A DNA stretch of 64,000 nucleotides from Azospirillum brasilense (GCF_008365405.1 NZ_QOKV01000017.1:1-64000), one strand, 5' to 3'. Numbered from the stretch's first letter, positions 34,473 through 45,254 are shown. Notes: generated by a model not told the origin, from the letters alone. A program made the numbers and translations.

Positions 34473-35083
34473 GCGCTACGGAACAAGCCGTCTACGAGCG
34501 GCAGGGCTTCGGCCAATCGCTGGGCATCCAGGGGCGAATCGGCCTGCTGATCGTCGATTTCGTCAACGGCTTCGCCGACCCGGCGGTGTTCGGCGGCGGC
34601 AACATCGCGCCGGCCATCGCCCGCACCGCGCAGGTGCTGGAGAAGGCCCGCACCATGGGCTGGGCGGTCGCCCACAGCCGGATCGTCTACGCCGAGGATG
34701 GGTCGGACGGGAACGTCTTCTCCATCAAGGTGCCGGGCATGCAGACCCTGACGGAGCACGCCGCCATCAGCGCCATCGTGCCGGAGCTGACTCCGGTGCC
34801 GGGGGAACTGGTGGTGCGCAAGACGGTTCCGTCGGCCTTTTTCGGGACCGGGCTGGCGCCGTGGTTGACACAGCGCGGCGTCGAGACTCTCTTGATCGCC
34901 GGAGCGACGACGAGCGGCTGCGTGCGGGCCAGCGTGGTGGACGCCATGTGCCACGGATTCCGCCCGGTCGTCATGGCCGATTGCGTGGGCGACCGCGCCT
35001 TGGCGCCCCACGAGGCCAACCTGTTCGACATCGGCCAGAAATACGGCGACGTGGTTCCGGCGGAGCACATCCTCGCGCTATGA
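34469..35083 (+). CDS. nicF: Maleamate amidohydrolase (isochorismatase family)
   Basis: The protein has 204 residues from the ATG at 34469. The cysteine-hydrolase triad is Asp30 (LIVDFVNGF), Lys118 (VVRKTVPSAFFGT) and Cys151 (TTSGCVRASVVDAM). NicF releases ammonia from maleamate, giving maleate for NicE. No nicAB-type nicotinate hydroxylase follows. The next gene is the TetR regulator 79 bases downstream. Confidence 0.95.
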   Translation: MSATEQAVYERQGFGQSLGIQGRIGLLIVDFVNGFADPAVFGGGNIAPAIARTAQVLEKARTMGWAVAHSRIVYAEDGSDGNVFSIKVPGMQTLTEHAAISAIVPELTPVPGELVVRKTVPSAFFGTGLAPWLTQRGVETLLIAGATTSGCVRASVVDAMCHGFRPVVMADCVGDRALAPHEANLFDIGQKYGDVVPAEHILAL

Positions 35084-35162
35084 GGATAAAACAGGGTTGA
35101 AAGAGGGATCGGGCGTTGCACCATGTTAGACGTTCCATCCGAAGAGTGCCGCCGGGAGTGAG

Positions 35163-35918
35163 ATGAGCCAACCGATGAGCAAAGTCCAGGACGGCGCGCC
35201 CGTCGCCGACACCGCGCCGGAGAGCGGCCCGGCGCGGGGCCGCCCCGCGCGCGGCCGCCGCGCCGGGCCGGGCCGTCCGGAGGGCACCAGCAACGTGCGC
35301 GACCAGATCCTGGACGCGGCGGAGCTGGAGTTCGCCAACCTCGGCTACGCCGGCACCAGCCTGCGCAACGTCGCCGACCGGGCCGAGGTGACCCAGGCCC
35401 TCATCAGCTACTATTTCGGGTCCAAGCACGGGCTGTTCGAGGAGGTCTTCCTGCGCCGCGGCCGGAAGATCGCCGACGAGCGCATGGAGCGGCTGGAGGC
35501 GCTGCGCCGCGGCCCTACGCCGCCGCCGGTGCGCGACATCGTCTACGCCTTCCTGATGCCGGCGCTGGCCATGCGCGAGACGGAGGGAGGCCGCACCTTC
35601 ATGCGGCTCCAGGCCCGGCTGCACACCGAGCCGCCGGAGATTTCCTACAAGCTGCGCAACGAGGCCTACGACGCCTCGACCCGCATCTTCGCCGCCGCGC
35701 TGAAGGAGGCGTTGCCGCATCTGTCGGAGCGGGACGTCTACTGGCGGATGACGCTGATGATCGGCGCCTATCTCTACGCCTTCTCCGACACCCACCGGCT
35801 GGAGGAGCTGGCGCCGGGCATCTGCAACCCCGGCGACCCGGACGAGATCATCACGGAGATCAGCAGCTTCGTCAGCGCCGGCATGCTGGCCCCGGTTCCG
35901 GAACCGGCGCGGGGGTAG
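35163..35918 (+). CDS. TetR/AcrR family regulator of the nic locus
   Basis: The 251-residue protein has a long, basic, Pro/Gly/Arg-rich N-terminal tail (about residues 20-42). A TetR HTH follows: RDQILDAAELEFANLGYAGTSLRNVADRAEVTQALISYYFGSKHGLFEEVF. The C-terminal domain, around RTFMRLQARLHTEPPE, should bind the effector. It closes the nic cluster and is the best candidate for binding the palindromes at 25045 and 30406. NicS of Pseudomonas is also a TetR protein, but orthology is not proven, so no symbol is given. GGGAGTGAG precedes the ATG. Confidence 0.92.
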   Translation: MSQPMSKVQDGAPVADTAPESGPARGRPARGRRAGPGRPEGTSNVRDQILDAAELEFANLGYAGTSLRNVADRAEVTQALISYYFGSKHGLFEEVFLRRGRKIADERMERLEALRRGPTPPPVRDIVYAFLMPALAMRETEGGRTFMRLQARLHTEPPEISYKLRNEAYDASTRIFAAALKEALPHLSERDVYWRMTLMIGAYLYAFSDTHRLEELAPGICNPGDPDEIITEISSFVSAGMLAPVPEPARG

Positions 35919-35949
35919 GGACGGTTTTCTGGTGAGTGGTTGAATTGGG

Positions 35950-36091
35950 CTCCCCTCCCGACCTCCCCCCGCTCTCAGCGGACCGAAGGTCCGCCTGCCG
36001 CGTCAGCGCAAACCTCCGGTTTGCGCGAGAGCTCCGCAGGGGGAGGAGATAAAGCCCTCCCCTGCGAAGCGGGGGAGGGTTGGGTGGGGGC
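35950..36091. repeat. Nested palindromic repeat, copy R6
   Basis: Outer CCTCCCCCC and GGGGGAGG-type arms enclose two perfect small hairpins: GGACC-GAA-GGTCC at 35980-35992 and GCGCAAAC-CTCC-GGTTTGCGC at 36006-36025. The design parallels R3 but with different inner hairpins. It lies between the convergent TetR and LacI-type genes. Confidence 0.8.
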
Positions 36092-36113
36092 TCTACGCGA
36101 CTACTCCCCAAAT

Positions 36114-37142
36114 TCACCCCACTCCCCCCGTCGACCCCCGCGCCACGCAGGTCCCCGACAGCACCACCTTGCGCGTCGCCCGCTCCGGATCGTCGAGCCG
36201 TTCGAACAGCAGCGTCATCGCCGCCCGCCCGATCTCGTGGACCGGCTGTTCGATCACCGTCAGGCCGGGGCCGACCAGCTCCGTCCAGGGCTCGTTGTCG
36301 AAGCCGGCCACCGCCAGATCGCCGGGAATCGTCAGCCCCAGCGTCCGCGTCGCCTTCACCACCCCCATCAGCAGCAGGCTGTTGCTGACCATCACCGCGT
36401 CCGGCATGGCGTCGGAGCGCCGGGCCTCCGCCAGCCAGCGGGCGATCTCCGCCTCCGCCGCTTCCGCCGTCGGCGGGACGAAGCGGGCCTCCGCGTGCAG
36501 CCCATGGGCGGCCAGCGCCGCCTGATAGCCGGCGTGGCGCTCCACCGCCGTGGTGCTGGTGTTGCCGAACAGGCCGGCGATGCGGCGGTAGCCCCGCCCA
36601 TGCAGGTGATCGACCAGCAGGGCGGCGGCCTGCGGGTTGTCCAGCACCACCGAGTCGAAGCGCCCGGCCGGCGCGCTGCGGTCGATCAGCACCACCGGGA
36701 AATCGAGGTCGGCCCGGTCGAGCTGGGCCAGGGTGGCGCGGGTCGGCGCGAAGATCAGGCCGGTCACCCGCTCCTCCTGCATCAGCCGCAGGTACATGGC
36801 CTCCCGCTCCGGGTTCTCGTCGGTGTTGCACAGGATCACCCGCATCCCGGCCTGGAAGGCGGCGTCCTCCACCGCGCGGCTGACCGCGGTGAAGAAGGGG
36901 TTGCGGATGTCCGAGACGATCAGCCCGATGGTCTGGGAATGCTGCGAGCGCAGCCGCCGCGCCGACAGGTTCGGGCGGTAGCCGGTGGCCCGCACCGCGT
37001 CCTCCACCCGCGCACGCAGCGCGTCGCTGACCGGGCCGTTGCTGAGCACCCGCGACACCGTGGCGACCGAGACGCCGGCCTCGCGGGCGACATCCTTGAT
37101 TCCGACGGCCTTGATTCCGGTGGCTTTGACGCTGTCGCTCAT
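36114..37142 (-). CDS. LacI family regulator of the fru operon
   Basis: The protein has 342 residues from the ATG at 37142. A longer frame to 37193 would translate the tandem operators at 37167-37190, so the shorter start is preferred. The HTH reads GIKDVAREAGVSVATVSRVLSNG with the hinge RPNLSARRLRS. The sugar-binding domain follows (IGLIVSDIRNPFFTAV, GFDNEPWTELVGPGLTVIEQPVHEIG). It is divergent from fruB, and its own promoter and that of fruB carry TGAAATCGTTT-type sites. This fits repression relieved by fructose 1-phosphate or a related sugar phosphate. Confidence 0.92.
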   Translation of the reverse strand: MSDSVKATGIKAVGIKDVAREAGVSVATVSRVLSNGPVSDALRARVEDAVRATGYRPNLSARRLRSQHSQTIGLIVSDIRNPFFTAVSRAVEDAAFQAGMRVILCNTDENPEREAMYLRLMQEERVTGLIFAPTRATLAQLDRADLDFPVVLIDRSAPAGRFDSVVLDNPQAAALLVDHLHGRGYRRIAGLFGNTSTTAVERHAGYQAALAAHGLHAEARFVPPTAEAAEAEIARWLAEARRSDAMPDAVMVSNSLLLMGVVKATRTLGLTIPGDLAVAGFDNEPWTELVGPGLTVIEQPVHEIGRAAMTLLFERLDDPERATRKVVLSGTCVARGSTGGVG

Positions 37143-37166
37143 GATGATCCGGTCACCGATCCGTCT

Positions 37167-37190
37167 TGAAATCGTTTTTGAAATCGTTTC
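37167..37190. promoter_or_regulatory. Tandem LacI-type operators in front of the regulator gene
   Basis: Two abutting 12-base copies, TGAAATCGTTTT and TGAAATCGTTTC, lie 25-48 bases upstream of the regulator's ATG. They resemble the TGAAACGTTTCA-type FruR/Cra site and suggest autoregulation. Confidence 0.65.
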
Positions 37191-37266
37191 CATCCCTTAG
37201 GGCCAATCCACCGCCCCATACGGTGCAGTCTGCCCGAAGGAGTCTGCGGATTCAATGCAAACTCCG

Positions 37267-37296
37267 TTGACAGCGCCCGATGTAATCGTTTTCAAT
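37267..37296 (+). promoter_or_regulatory. fruB promoter with operator in the spacer
   Basis: A perfect -35 TTGACA (37267-37272) and TTCAAT (37291-37296) stand 18 bases apart. The operator TGTAATCGTTTTCA (37281-37294) fills most of the spacer and covers the -10, so bound repressor would block polymerase. Confidence 0.65.
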
Positions 37297-37363
37297 AACA
37301 GCGCTGCAAGGACGACACCCAAGACCGCCCGGCGCCAAACCGAACGGAGGAGACGGACCCGCC

Positions 37364-39889
37364 ATGGCCCCCGACGCCAACACCGCCATCATGCCCACCG
37401 ATCTGCTGCGGCCCGATCTGCTGCGACTGAACGCCAGTCCCGCCGGTAAGGAGGAGGCGATCCGCGAGGCCGCCCAGCTCCTGATCGCCGCCGGCTGCAT
37501 CGATCCGGCCTACGCCGCCAGCATGCTGCGCCGGGAAGCGGTGGCGAACACCTTCCTCGGCCACGGCGTCGCCATCCCCCACGGCATGGTCGAGGACCGC
37601 GGCATGGTCCGCCGCAGCGGCATCGCCGTTCTCCAGGTGCCGGGCGGCATCGAATGGAATCCCGGCCAGACGGCCCATCTGGTGGTCGCCATCGCCGCCC
37701 AGTCCGACGCCCACATCGCCGTGCTGCGCCGCCTGACCCGGCTGATGCAGGACGAGGCGCGGCTGACCGCCCTGTTCACCGTCACCGACCCCGCCACCCT
37801 CGCCGCCGCCCTCGGCGAGGACGCGCCCGTTGCCGCCCCGGCCACGCCGGGCGGCGATCTGGCGGAGCGCTTCGACTGGGTGGTCGATTACCCCACCGGC
37901 CTGCACGCCCGCCCGGCCACCGCCTGGGTGGAGACGGCGCGCGCCTCGGCCGCGCGCATCCAGGTCCGCCACGGCGATCTGGTGGCCGACGCCAAGGCGC
38001 TGGTGGCGCTGCTCCAGCTCGGCCTGCGCGCCGGCGACAGCGTGGTCGTCTCGGCGGAGGGCGACGACGCCGTGGCGGCGCTGGCCCGCATGAAGGCGAC
38101 CATCACCCGCCTGACCGCGCGGGAGAAGGCGGACGCCGCCGCCGCGGCGCAGAAGGCCCGTGTCCCCGCGCGCGGCTGGACGCCGCCGAACCCGCTGCCC
38201 GCCGTGCTGGGAATCGGCGCCAGCCCCGGCCTCGCCATCGGCCCGGTGCATGTGCTGCCGCGCGCCACGGTGTCGGTGCCCGACGAGCCGGTGCCGCTGA
38301 TCGAAGGCGGCGACCGCCTGCACGAGGCGCTGAGCCTGACCCGCCAAAATCTGAAGGCGCTGGCCGACGACACCGCCCGCCGCCTCGGGCCTTCCGAAGC
38401 GGCGATCTTCACCGCCCAGGCGGAAATCCTGAACGACACCGACCTCGTGACGCTGGCCTGCCAGCTCATGGTCGAGGGGCACGGCGTCGCCTGGTCCTGG
38501 CATCAGGCGGTGGAGCGCACCGCCGCCGGGCTGGCCGCGCTCGACAACCCGGTGCTGGCGGCCCGCGCCGCCGATCTGCGCGACGTCGGCCAGCGCGTCC
38601 TGGCGCGGATCGACCCGGCGCTGCGCACCGGCGGCGCGCCGGACCTGCCGGACACCCCCTGCATCCTGATCGCCGAGGACCTGTCGCCCTCCGACACGGC
38701 GGCGCTGGACATGGCGCGGGTGATCGGGCTGGCGACGGCGCAGGGCGGCCCGACGTCCCACACCGCCATCCTGGCGCGCACGCTGGGGCTTCCCGCCATG
38801 GTGGCGGGCGGCGCCGCGCTGATGGAGCTGGCGAACGGCACCCCGGCCATCCTCGACGGGCAGACCGGACGCCTGCACCTGTCCCCCGCCGAGGCCGACA
38901 CCGCCGACGCCCGCGCCTGGATCGCGCGGGAGGAGGCCCGCAAGGCCGAGGAGGAGGCCCGGCGCGGCCTGCCCGCCCGCACCCGCGACTGCCACGAGGT
39001 GGAGATCGGCGCCAACGTCAACCGCCCCGATCAGGTGGCGGTCGCCCTGTCGCAGGGGGCGGAGAGCGTCGGTCTGATGCGCACCGAGTTCCTGTTCCTG
39101 GAGCGCGGCGACGCCCCCGGCGAAGACGAGCAGTACGAGACCTACCGCGGCATGCTGACCGCCCTGGAGGGCCGCCCGCTGATCGTCCGCGCGTTGGACA
39201 TCGGCGGCGACAAGCAGGTGCCGCACCTTCAGCTTCCCCATGAGGAGAACCCTTTCCTCGGCGTGCGCGGCGCCCGCCTGCTGCTGCGCAGGCCCGAGCT
39301 TCTGGAGACGCAGCTCCGCGCGCTCTACCGCGCCGCCAAGGACGGCGGGGCGCTGTCGATCATGTTCCCGATGATCACGGCGCTGGGCGAGGTGCAGGCC
39401 CTGCGCGCCGCCTGCGACCGCATCCGGGCGGAGCTGGACGCCCCGGCCGTGCCGCTGGGCATCATGGTCGAGGTTCCGGCGGCGGCCATCCAGGCCGACG
39501 TTCTGGCCCGCCATGTTGACTTCTTCTCCATCGGCACCAACGACCTGACGCAATACGCGCTGGCCATCGACCGCCAGCACCCCGAACTGGCGGCGGAGGC
39601 CGACAGCCTGCACCCCGCCGTCCTGCGGCTGATCCGCCTGACGGTGGAGGGGGCGGAGCGGCACGGCCGCTGGGTCGGCGTCTGTGGCGGCATCGCCGGC
39701 GACCCGTTCGGCGCGGCGCTGCTGACCGGGCTTGGCGTGCGCGAGCTGTCGATGACGCCGCGCGACATCCCCGCCGTGAAGGACCGGCTGCGCGGCAGCG
39801 ACCTGTCCGCCCTGAAGGAGGCCGCGCGGCGGGCGCTGGAGTGCGAGACCGCCGACGCGGTACGCGCGCTCGACGGAGGTGCTGCATGA
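37364..39889 (+). CDS. fruB: Fructose PTS multiphosphoryl transfer protein (IIA-HPr-EI fusion)
   Basis: The 841-residue protein fuses three PTS parts. The EIIA-Fru domain is at about 10-155 with His73 (VAIPHGM), HPr is at about 168-255 with His181 (TGLHARPAT), and enzyme I is at about 275-841 with His466 (GGPTSHTAIL). PEP-binding (REEARKAEEEAR onward, LMRTEFLF) and the C-terminal IGTNDLTQY and GVCGGIAGD motifs are present. It carries phosphate from PEP to the FruA IIB domain, making the fructose route independent of separate ptsHI. GGAGGAG lies eleven bases before the ATG. It is coupled to fruK by an ATGA overlap. Confidence 0.97.
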   Translation: MAPDANTAIMPTDLLRPDLLRLNASPAGKEEAIREAAQLLIAAGCIDPAYAASMLRREAVANTFLGHGVAIPHGMVEDRGMVRRSGIAVLQVPGGIEWNPGQTAHLVVAIAAQSDAHIAVLRRLTRLMQDEARLTALFTVTDPATLAAALGEDAPVAAPATPGGDLAERFDWVVDYPTGLHARPATAWVETARASAARIQVRHGDLVADAKALVALLQLGLRAGDSVVVSAEGDDAVAALARMKATITRLTAREKADAAAAAQKARVPARGWTPPNPLPAVLGIGASPGLAIGPVHVLPRATVSVPDEPVPLIEGGDRLHEALSLTRQNLKALADDTARRLGPSEAAIFTAQAEILNDTDLVTLACQLMVEGHGVAWSWHQAVERTAAGLAALDNPVLAARAADLRDVGQRVLARIDPALRTGGAPDLPDTPCILIAEDLSPSDTAALDMARVIGLATAQGGPTSHTAILARTLGLPAMVAGGAALMELANGTPAILDGQTGRLHLSPAEADTADARAWIAREEARKAEEEARRGLPARTRDCHEVEIGANVNRPDQVAVALSQGAESVGLMRTEFLFLERGDAPGEDEQYETYRGMLTALEGRPLIVRALDIGGDKQVPHLQLPHEENPFLGVRGARLLLRRPELLETQLRALYRAAKDGGALSIMFPMITALGEVQALRAACDRIRAELDAPAVPLGIMVEVPAAAIQADVLARHVDFFSIGTNDLTQYALAIDRQHPELAAEADSLHPAVLRLIRLTVEGAERHGRWVGVCGGIAGDPFGAALLTGLGVRELSMTPRDIPAVKDRLRGSDLSALKEAARRALECETADAVRALDGGAA

Positions 39890-40848
39890 GCACGCCCGAA
39901 GAGGACATCCGGCCGGTCGTCACCGTCACGCTGAACCCGGCCATCGACCAGACCATCACGGTGGAGGCGCTACGCCCCGGCCATGTCCACCGGGCCAGCG
40001 CCGTGCGGCGCAACGCCGGGGGCAAGGGCGTGAACGTGGCGAGCTGCCTCGCCGACTGGGGCACGCCGGTCATCGCCACCGGTCTGCTGGGCAGCGGCAA
40101 CGCCGCCGCCTTCGAGGCGCTGTTCGCCGCCAAGGGCATCGCCGACCGCTTCGTCCGGCTGCCCGGCGAGACGCGCGTCAACGTGAAGATCGCCGACCTC
40201 GCCGCCGCCGACACCACCGACCTCAACCTGCCCGGCCTGACCGCCGACGCCGACGCGCTCGACCGCGTCCGCCGCACCCTGCGCGAGCTGGTCCTGCCGG
40301 GCACGCCGGTCCTGCTGGCGGGAAGCCTGCCGGACGGATTGCCAGCGGACAGCTACGCGACGCTGACGGCGGACCTGCGCGCCCAGGGCGCCCGCGTGGT
40401 TCTGGACAGCAGCGGCCCGCCGCTGGCGGCTGCGCTGGCCGCCCCGGACCTGCCCTTCTGCATCAAGCCGAACCGGCACGAGCTGGAAGCCTGGGCCGGA
40501 AGGCCCCTTCCCGCCGCCGCCGACCTGCTGGAGGCGGCGCGCGGCCTGCATCGCAGCGGCGTCGCGGTGGTGGTGGTCTCGCTGGGGGCGGACGGCGCGC
40601 TGTTCGTGGCCGACGGCCCGGCGCTGCACGCCCGCCTGCCGGCGGTCGACGCGCTGAGCACGGTGGGGGCCGGCGACGCCATGGTGGCGGGGCTGATCGC
40701 CGCCTTCGGCGTGGATCTGCCGCTGGAAGGCGTGGCGCGCCTGTCGGTCGCCTTCGCCACGGCGAAGCTCGGCTGCTTCGGACCCAACCTGCCGGGGGCG
40801 GACGCGGTCCGCGCGCTGGCCGGACAGGTCGAACTCTCAACGCTGTAA
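39886..40848 (+). CDS. fruK: 1-phosphofructokinase
   Basis: The 320-residue PfkB-family kinase has NPAIDQTI at the start, RRNAGGKGVNVASCL (sugar-site glycine loop) and the catalytic LSTVGAGDAMVAGLI motif containing the base Asp. It phosphorylates fructose 1-phosphate, produced by FruA, to fructose 1,6-bisphosphate. It overlaps fruB by four bases and is 39 bases before fruA. Confidence 0.96.
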   Translation: MSTPEEDIRPVVTVTLNPAIDQTITVEALRPGHVHRASAVRRNAGGKGVNVASCLADWGTPVIATGLLGSGNAAAFEALFAAKGIADRFVRLPGETRVNVKIADLAAADTTDLNLPGLTADADALDRVRRTLRELVLPGTPVLLAGSLPDGLPADSYATLTADLRAQGARVVLDSSGPPLAAALAAPDLPFCIKPNRHELEAWAGRPLPAAADLLEAARGLHRSGVAVVVVSLGADGALFVADGPALHARLPAVDALSTVGAGDAMVAGLIAAFGVDLPLEGVARLSVAFATAKLGCFGPNLPGADAVRALAGQVELSTL

Positions 40849-40887
40849 CGAAATAAGTGGGGCGGGTGTCCGCCCAGGGAGGAAACC

Positions 40888-42615
<1,728 letters not shown>

Positions 42616-42640
42616 CAGCGCTGCGAAAGCATTGTTGAGA

Positions 42641-42654
42641 TGAAAACGTTTACA
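42641..42654. promoter_or_regulatory. LacI/FruR-type site downstream of fruA (TGAAAACGTTTACA)
   Basis: The 14-base near-palindrome is close to the FruR/Cra consensus and to the sites in front of fruB. It lies 26 bases after the fruA stop and about 90 before the terminator, with no gene start between. Confidence 0.5.
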
Positions 42655-42743
42655 TAGCCCCTGGACAGAACGCCTCGTCGGCCCTATCTTTCTTTTGCTG
42701 CCTCGGCAGCACGCTCTATAGGGCGTTTCCTCCCTAGACTCAG

Positions 42744-42776
42744 GCCACGCACGGTTCCCGTGCGTGGCTTTTTTTT
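42744..42776 (+). terminator. Intrinsic terminator after fruA
   Basis: An eleven-base-pair stem (GCCACGCACGG with CCGTGCGTGGC) with a three-base loop is followed by eight T. It is the strongest intrinsic terminator seen in the window and ends the fru transcript or a short RNA starting near 42660. Confidence 0.92.
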
Positions 42777-42871
42777 CTGTCCGTTGTTCAATCCGGGGCC
42801 GGTCCCAAATCTCTCCCTTGCCCGGATCGGGCGAACCTGAGAAGCCGGAGGGGAAAAGCACGAGGACCCGA

Positions 42872-43456
42872 ATGCCCCGCAACAGACCGATCATCGCAGC
42901 GCTGGCGGCCACCACGGCCCTGGCTGCCGGATGCACCGATGTGAAGGAAAGTCTTCCGTCCCGGACCGCCACGGAACAGCTCCTGATCTCCAGTGCCGCG
43001 GACAACGCCGCCAACCGCCTGCGGCTGGAACTGCCGTCGGACAAGCGCGCCTTCCTCGACACCGGCAACTTCGATGGGACCGACGCCAAATACGCCGCCA
43101 GCGCGATCAAGGAATCGCTGCTGCGCCAGGGCATCCGCCTCGTCCCCGACCGGACCGCCGCCGACACGATCATCGAGATCCGGCTGGGCGCCCTGTCGGT
43201 GAACCAGAGCAAGACGGTGCTGGGCATTCCCCCCATCACCCTGCCCGGCACGATCACCCTGCCGGAGGCGTCGGTCTACAGCTCCACCGAGAACCAGGCG
43301 GTCGCGAAATTCTCCGCCTTCGCCTACGACAACCAGAGCGGCGTCCTGGTCGCCTCGACGGAGCCGGCCTACGGCCTGTCGGGGGAGCAGAGCTACCGGG
43401 CGATGACGCTGTTCTCCTGGCGCACCTCGCCCCCCTACCCCGAAGACGTCAACTGA
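42872..43456 (+). CDS. DUF6655 family lipoprotein
   Basis: The protein has 194 residues from the ATG at 42872 (GAGG six bases upstream). A lipoprotein signal MPRNRPIIAALAATTALAAG ends at lipobox Cys21. Family blocks are SRTATEQLLISSAADNAANRL, the FLDTGNF segment, KESLLRQGIRLVPDRTAADTIIEIRLGALS and the LGIPPITLPG loop. DUF6655 proteins are outer-membrane or periplasmic lipoproteins of unknown function. It stands alone after the fru terminator. Confidence 0.85.
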   Translation: MPRNRPIIAALAATTALAAGCTDVKESLPSRTATEQLLISSAADNAANRLRLELPSDKRAFLDTGNFDGTDAKYAASAIKESLLRQGIRLVPDRTAADTIIEIRLGALSVNQSKTVLGIPPITLPGTITLPEASVYSSTENQAVAKFSAFAYDNQSGVLVASTEPAYGLSGEQSYRAMTLFSWRTSPPYPEDVN

Positions 43457-43588
43457 CGCGGACATTTCCGCGCAAATCCCTTGCGCTCGACCACAGCCAT
43501 CGCCGCATTCCCTGGTGCGGCTGGGGGTGGGCGCGTAACATGCCACGGACCCGTAGAACGCGGCGGCAGGCGCAAAGGCGACGGCATC

Positions 43589-45193
43589 TTGGACGATCAT
43601 AGGGCGGAGGAGGACAGCGGCGGAGTCCGACGATCGGAACGGCTGCTGCTTGCCCAGAACACCGCCCTGGAACGGGCGATCGGCGGCGCCGCGCTGGACG
43701 AGGTGCTGGCCCTGCTGGTCCGGGCGGGCGCCGAGCGGCTCGGCGTGCGGGCGGCCATTTTCCTGGTGGACGAGAGTGGTCTCACCCTGCGCTTCGCCGT
43801 GGCGGCGGGGCTGCCGGACTCCTGTACGCGGGCGATGGACGGGATCGCGATCGGTCCGCAAGCCATCTCCTGCGGTCTGGCCGCCCACAGCGGGGAACGG
43901 GTGGTGGTCGGGAATGTCGCGCTGGACCCGCGCTGGGCGCCCCACCACGCGCTGATGCGGGAGCATGGCATCGCCGCCTGCTGGTCCACCCCGATCCGCG
44001 CGGTCGGCGGCGCGGTCCTGGGCGTCTTTACCATCCACCATGCCACCCCCGGCGCGCCCGGCCCGCTGGAACTGGAAACGGTGGACCGGCTGTCCCACAC
44101 CGCCGCCCTGTTGATCGAGCGGGACCGGACGGAGCGCGAGCGCCAGGCCGGCGAGGCCCTGCTGTCCTTGGTTCTCGAGCATCTGCCGGTCGGCGTCGCC
44201 GTCTACGACACGCAGGGCCGCACCACCCGCAACAACCGGCTGATGCGCGACTACACCAACGGCTCCCTGCCGTCCGCCGACGACCGGGAGGCGTCGCGTT
44301 GGCGCGCCTTCCACCCCGACGGGCTGCCGGTCGAGCGCAAGGATTTCGCGGGCGCGCGCGCTTTGCGGGGTGAGATCGTGGTGCCCGGCATGGACTTCCT
44401 GCACCGCGCCGCCGACGGGACGGAGCACTGGACGCGCGTGTCGGCGGCCCCGCTGCGCGACGGCGACGGACGGATCACCGGCGTGGTCGCCGTGGTCAGC
44501 GACATCGACGCGGAGAAGCGGGCGGCGCAGGGCATGGCTGCGGCCTTGGACGAGGCCCGCCGCAGCGAACTGGTGGCCCACGAGATGAGCCACCGCATCA
44601 TGAACAGCTTCCAGCTTCTGCACGGGCTGGTCGCGATGCAGACCGCCACGGTCACCGACCCGGCGGCGCGCAAGGCGGTGGAGCAGGCCTTCTCGCGAAT
44701 CCAGGCGATGGCGCTGGTGCAGCGCCGCCTGTTCGAGGCGACGCGCAACGACCTCGCCACGCTCGACGCGGCCGACTATCTGCAGCGGTTGGGGGAAAGC
44801 CTGACCGGCGCCTTCATCGATTCGGACCGCTGCACCCTGGTCATCGACGCCGCGCACGGAATCCCGATGCCCGCCGCGCAGGCTTCGTCCATGGGGCTGA
44901 TCGTGACGGAACTGGTGCTGAACGCCCTGAAGCACGCCTTCGGCGCCCAGCAGCGGGGGACGGTGACGGTCCGCTTCAAAGTCTGCGGAGATGACCGCCG
45001 GCTGACGGTGACCGACGACGGGGCCGGTCTGCCGGACGGCGCCGGCACCATGAAGCCCGCAGGGTCGGGACAGGGCATGGGCATGACGCTGGTGCACGGT
45101 CTGGTGCGCCAACTCGGCGGAAAGCTGGAGATCGACCGCCCCGATCAGGGCGGCCGCCCCGGAACCCGCTTCGTTTTGACTTTTCCAGCCTGA
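43589..45193 (+). CDS. GAF-PAS sensor histidine kinase (HWE/HisKA_2 type)
   Basis: The protein has about 534 residues if the TTG at 43589 is used. No ATG or GTG with a good ribosome site was found, so the start is uncertain. Order of domains: GAF (about 20-175, RAAIFLVDESGLTLRFAVAAG), PAS (about 190-320, LPVGVAVYDTQGRTTRNNRLM), HisKA_2/HWE dimer domain with the phospho-His in VAHEMSHRIMNSFQLL, and HATPase with ELVLNALKHAF and DDGAGLP motifs. No membrane segment is seen, so it is a soluble sensor. It converges on the LuxR-type regulator gene, a possible partner. Confidence 0.9.
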   Translation: MDDHRAEEDSGGVRRSERLLLAQNTALERAIGGAALDEVLALLVRAGAERLGVRAAIFLVDESGLTLRFAVAAGLPDSCTRAMDGIAIGPQAISCGLAAHSGERVVVGNVALDPRWAPHHALMREHGIAACWSTPIRAVGGAVLGVFTIHHATPGAPGPLELETVDRLSHTAALLIERDRTERERQAGEALLSLVLEHLPVGVAVYDTQGRTTRNNRLMRDYTNGSLPSADDREASRWRAFHPDGLPVERKDFAGARALRGEIVVPGMDFLHRAADGTEHWTRVSAAPLRDGDGRITGVVAVVSDIDAEKRAAQGMAAALDEARRSELVAHEMSHRIMNSFQLLHGLVAMQTATVTDPAARKAVEQAFSRIQAMALVQRRLFEATRNDLATLDAADYLQRLGESLTGAFIDSDRCTLVIDAAHGIPMPAAQASSMGLIVTELVLNALKHAFGAQQRGTVTVRFKVCGDDRRLTVTDDGAGLPDGAGTMKPAGSGQGMGMTLVHGLVRQLGGKLEIDRPDQGGRPGTRFVLTFPA

Positions 45194-45254
45194 CCTTCAC
45201 AGTGTGTCAGGCGTCGAAGCCACCGGATTCCGGGATGGCGCGGCGTCCTGATCC

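Noticed and set aside
45188..45212. Bidirectional terminator between the histidine kinase and LuxR-type genes (GCCTGAC / GTCAGGC)
   Set aside because: The loop is eleven bases and no T-tract follows on either side, so it is too weak to list as a terminator.
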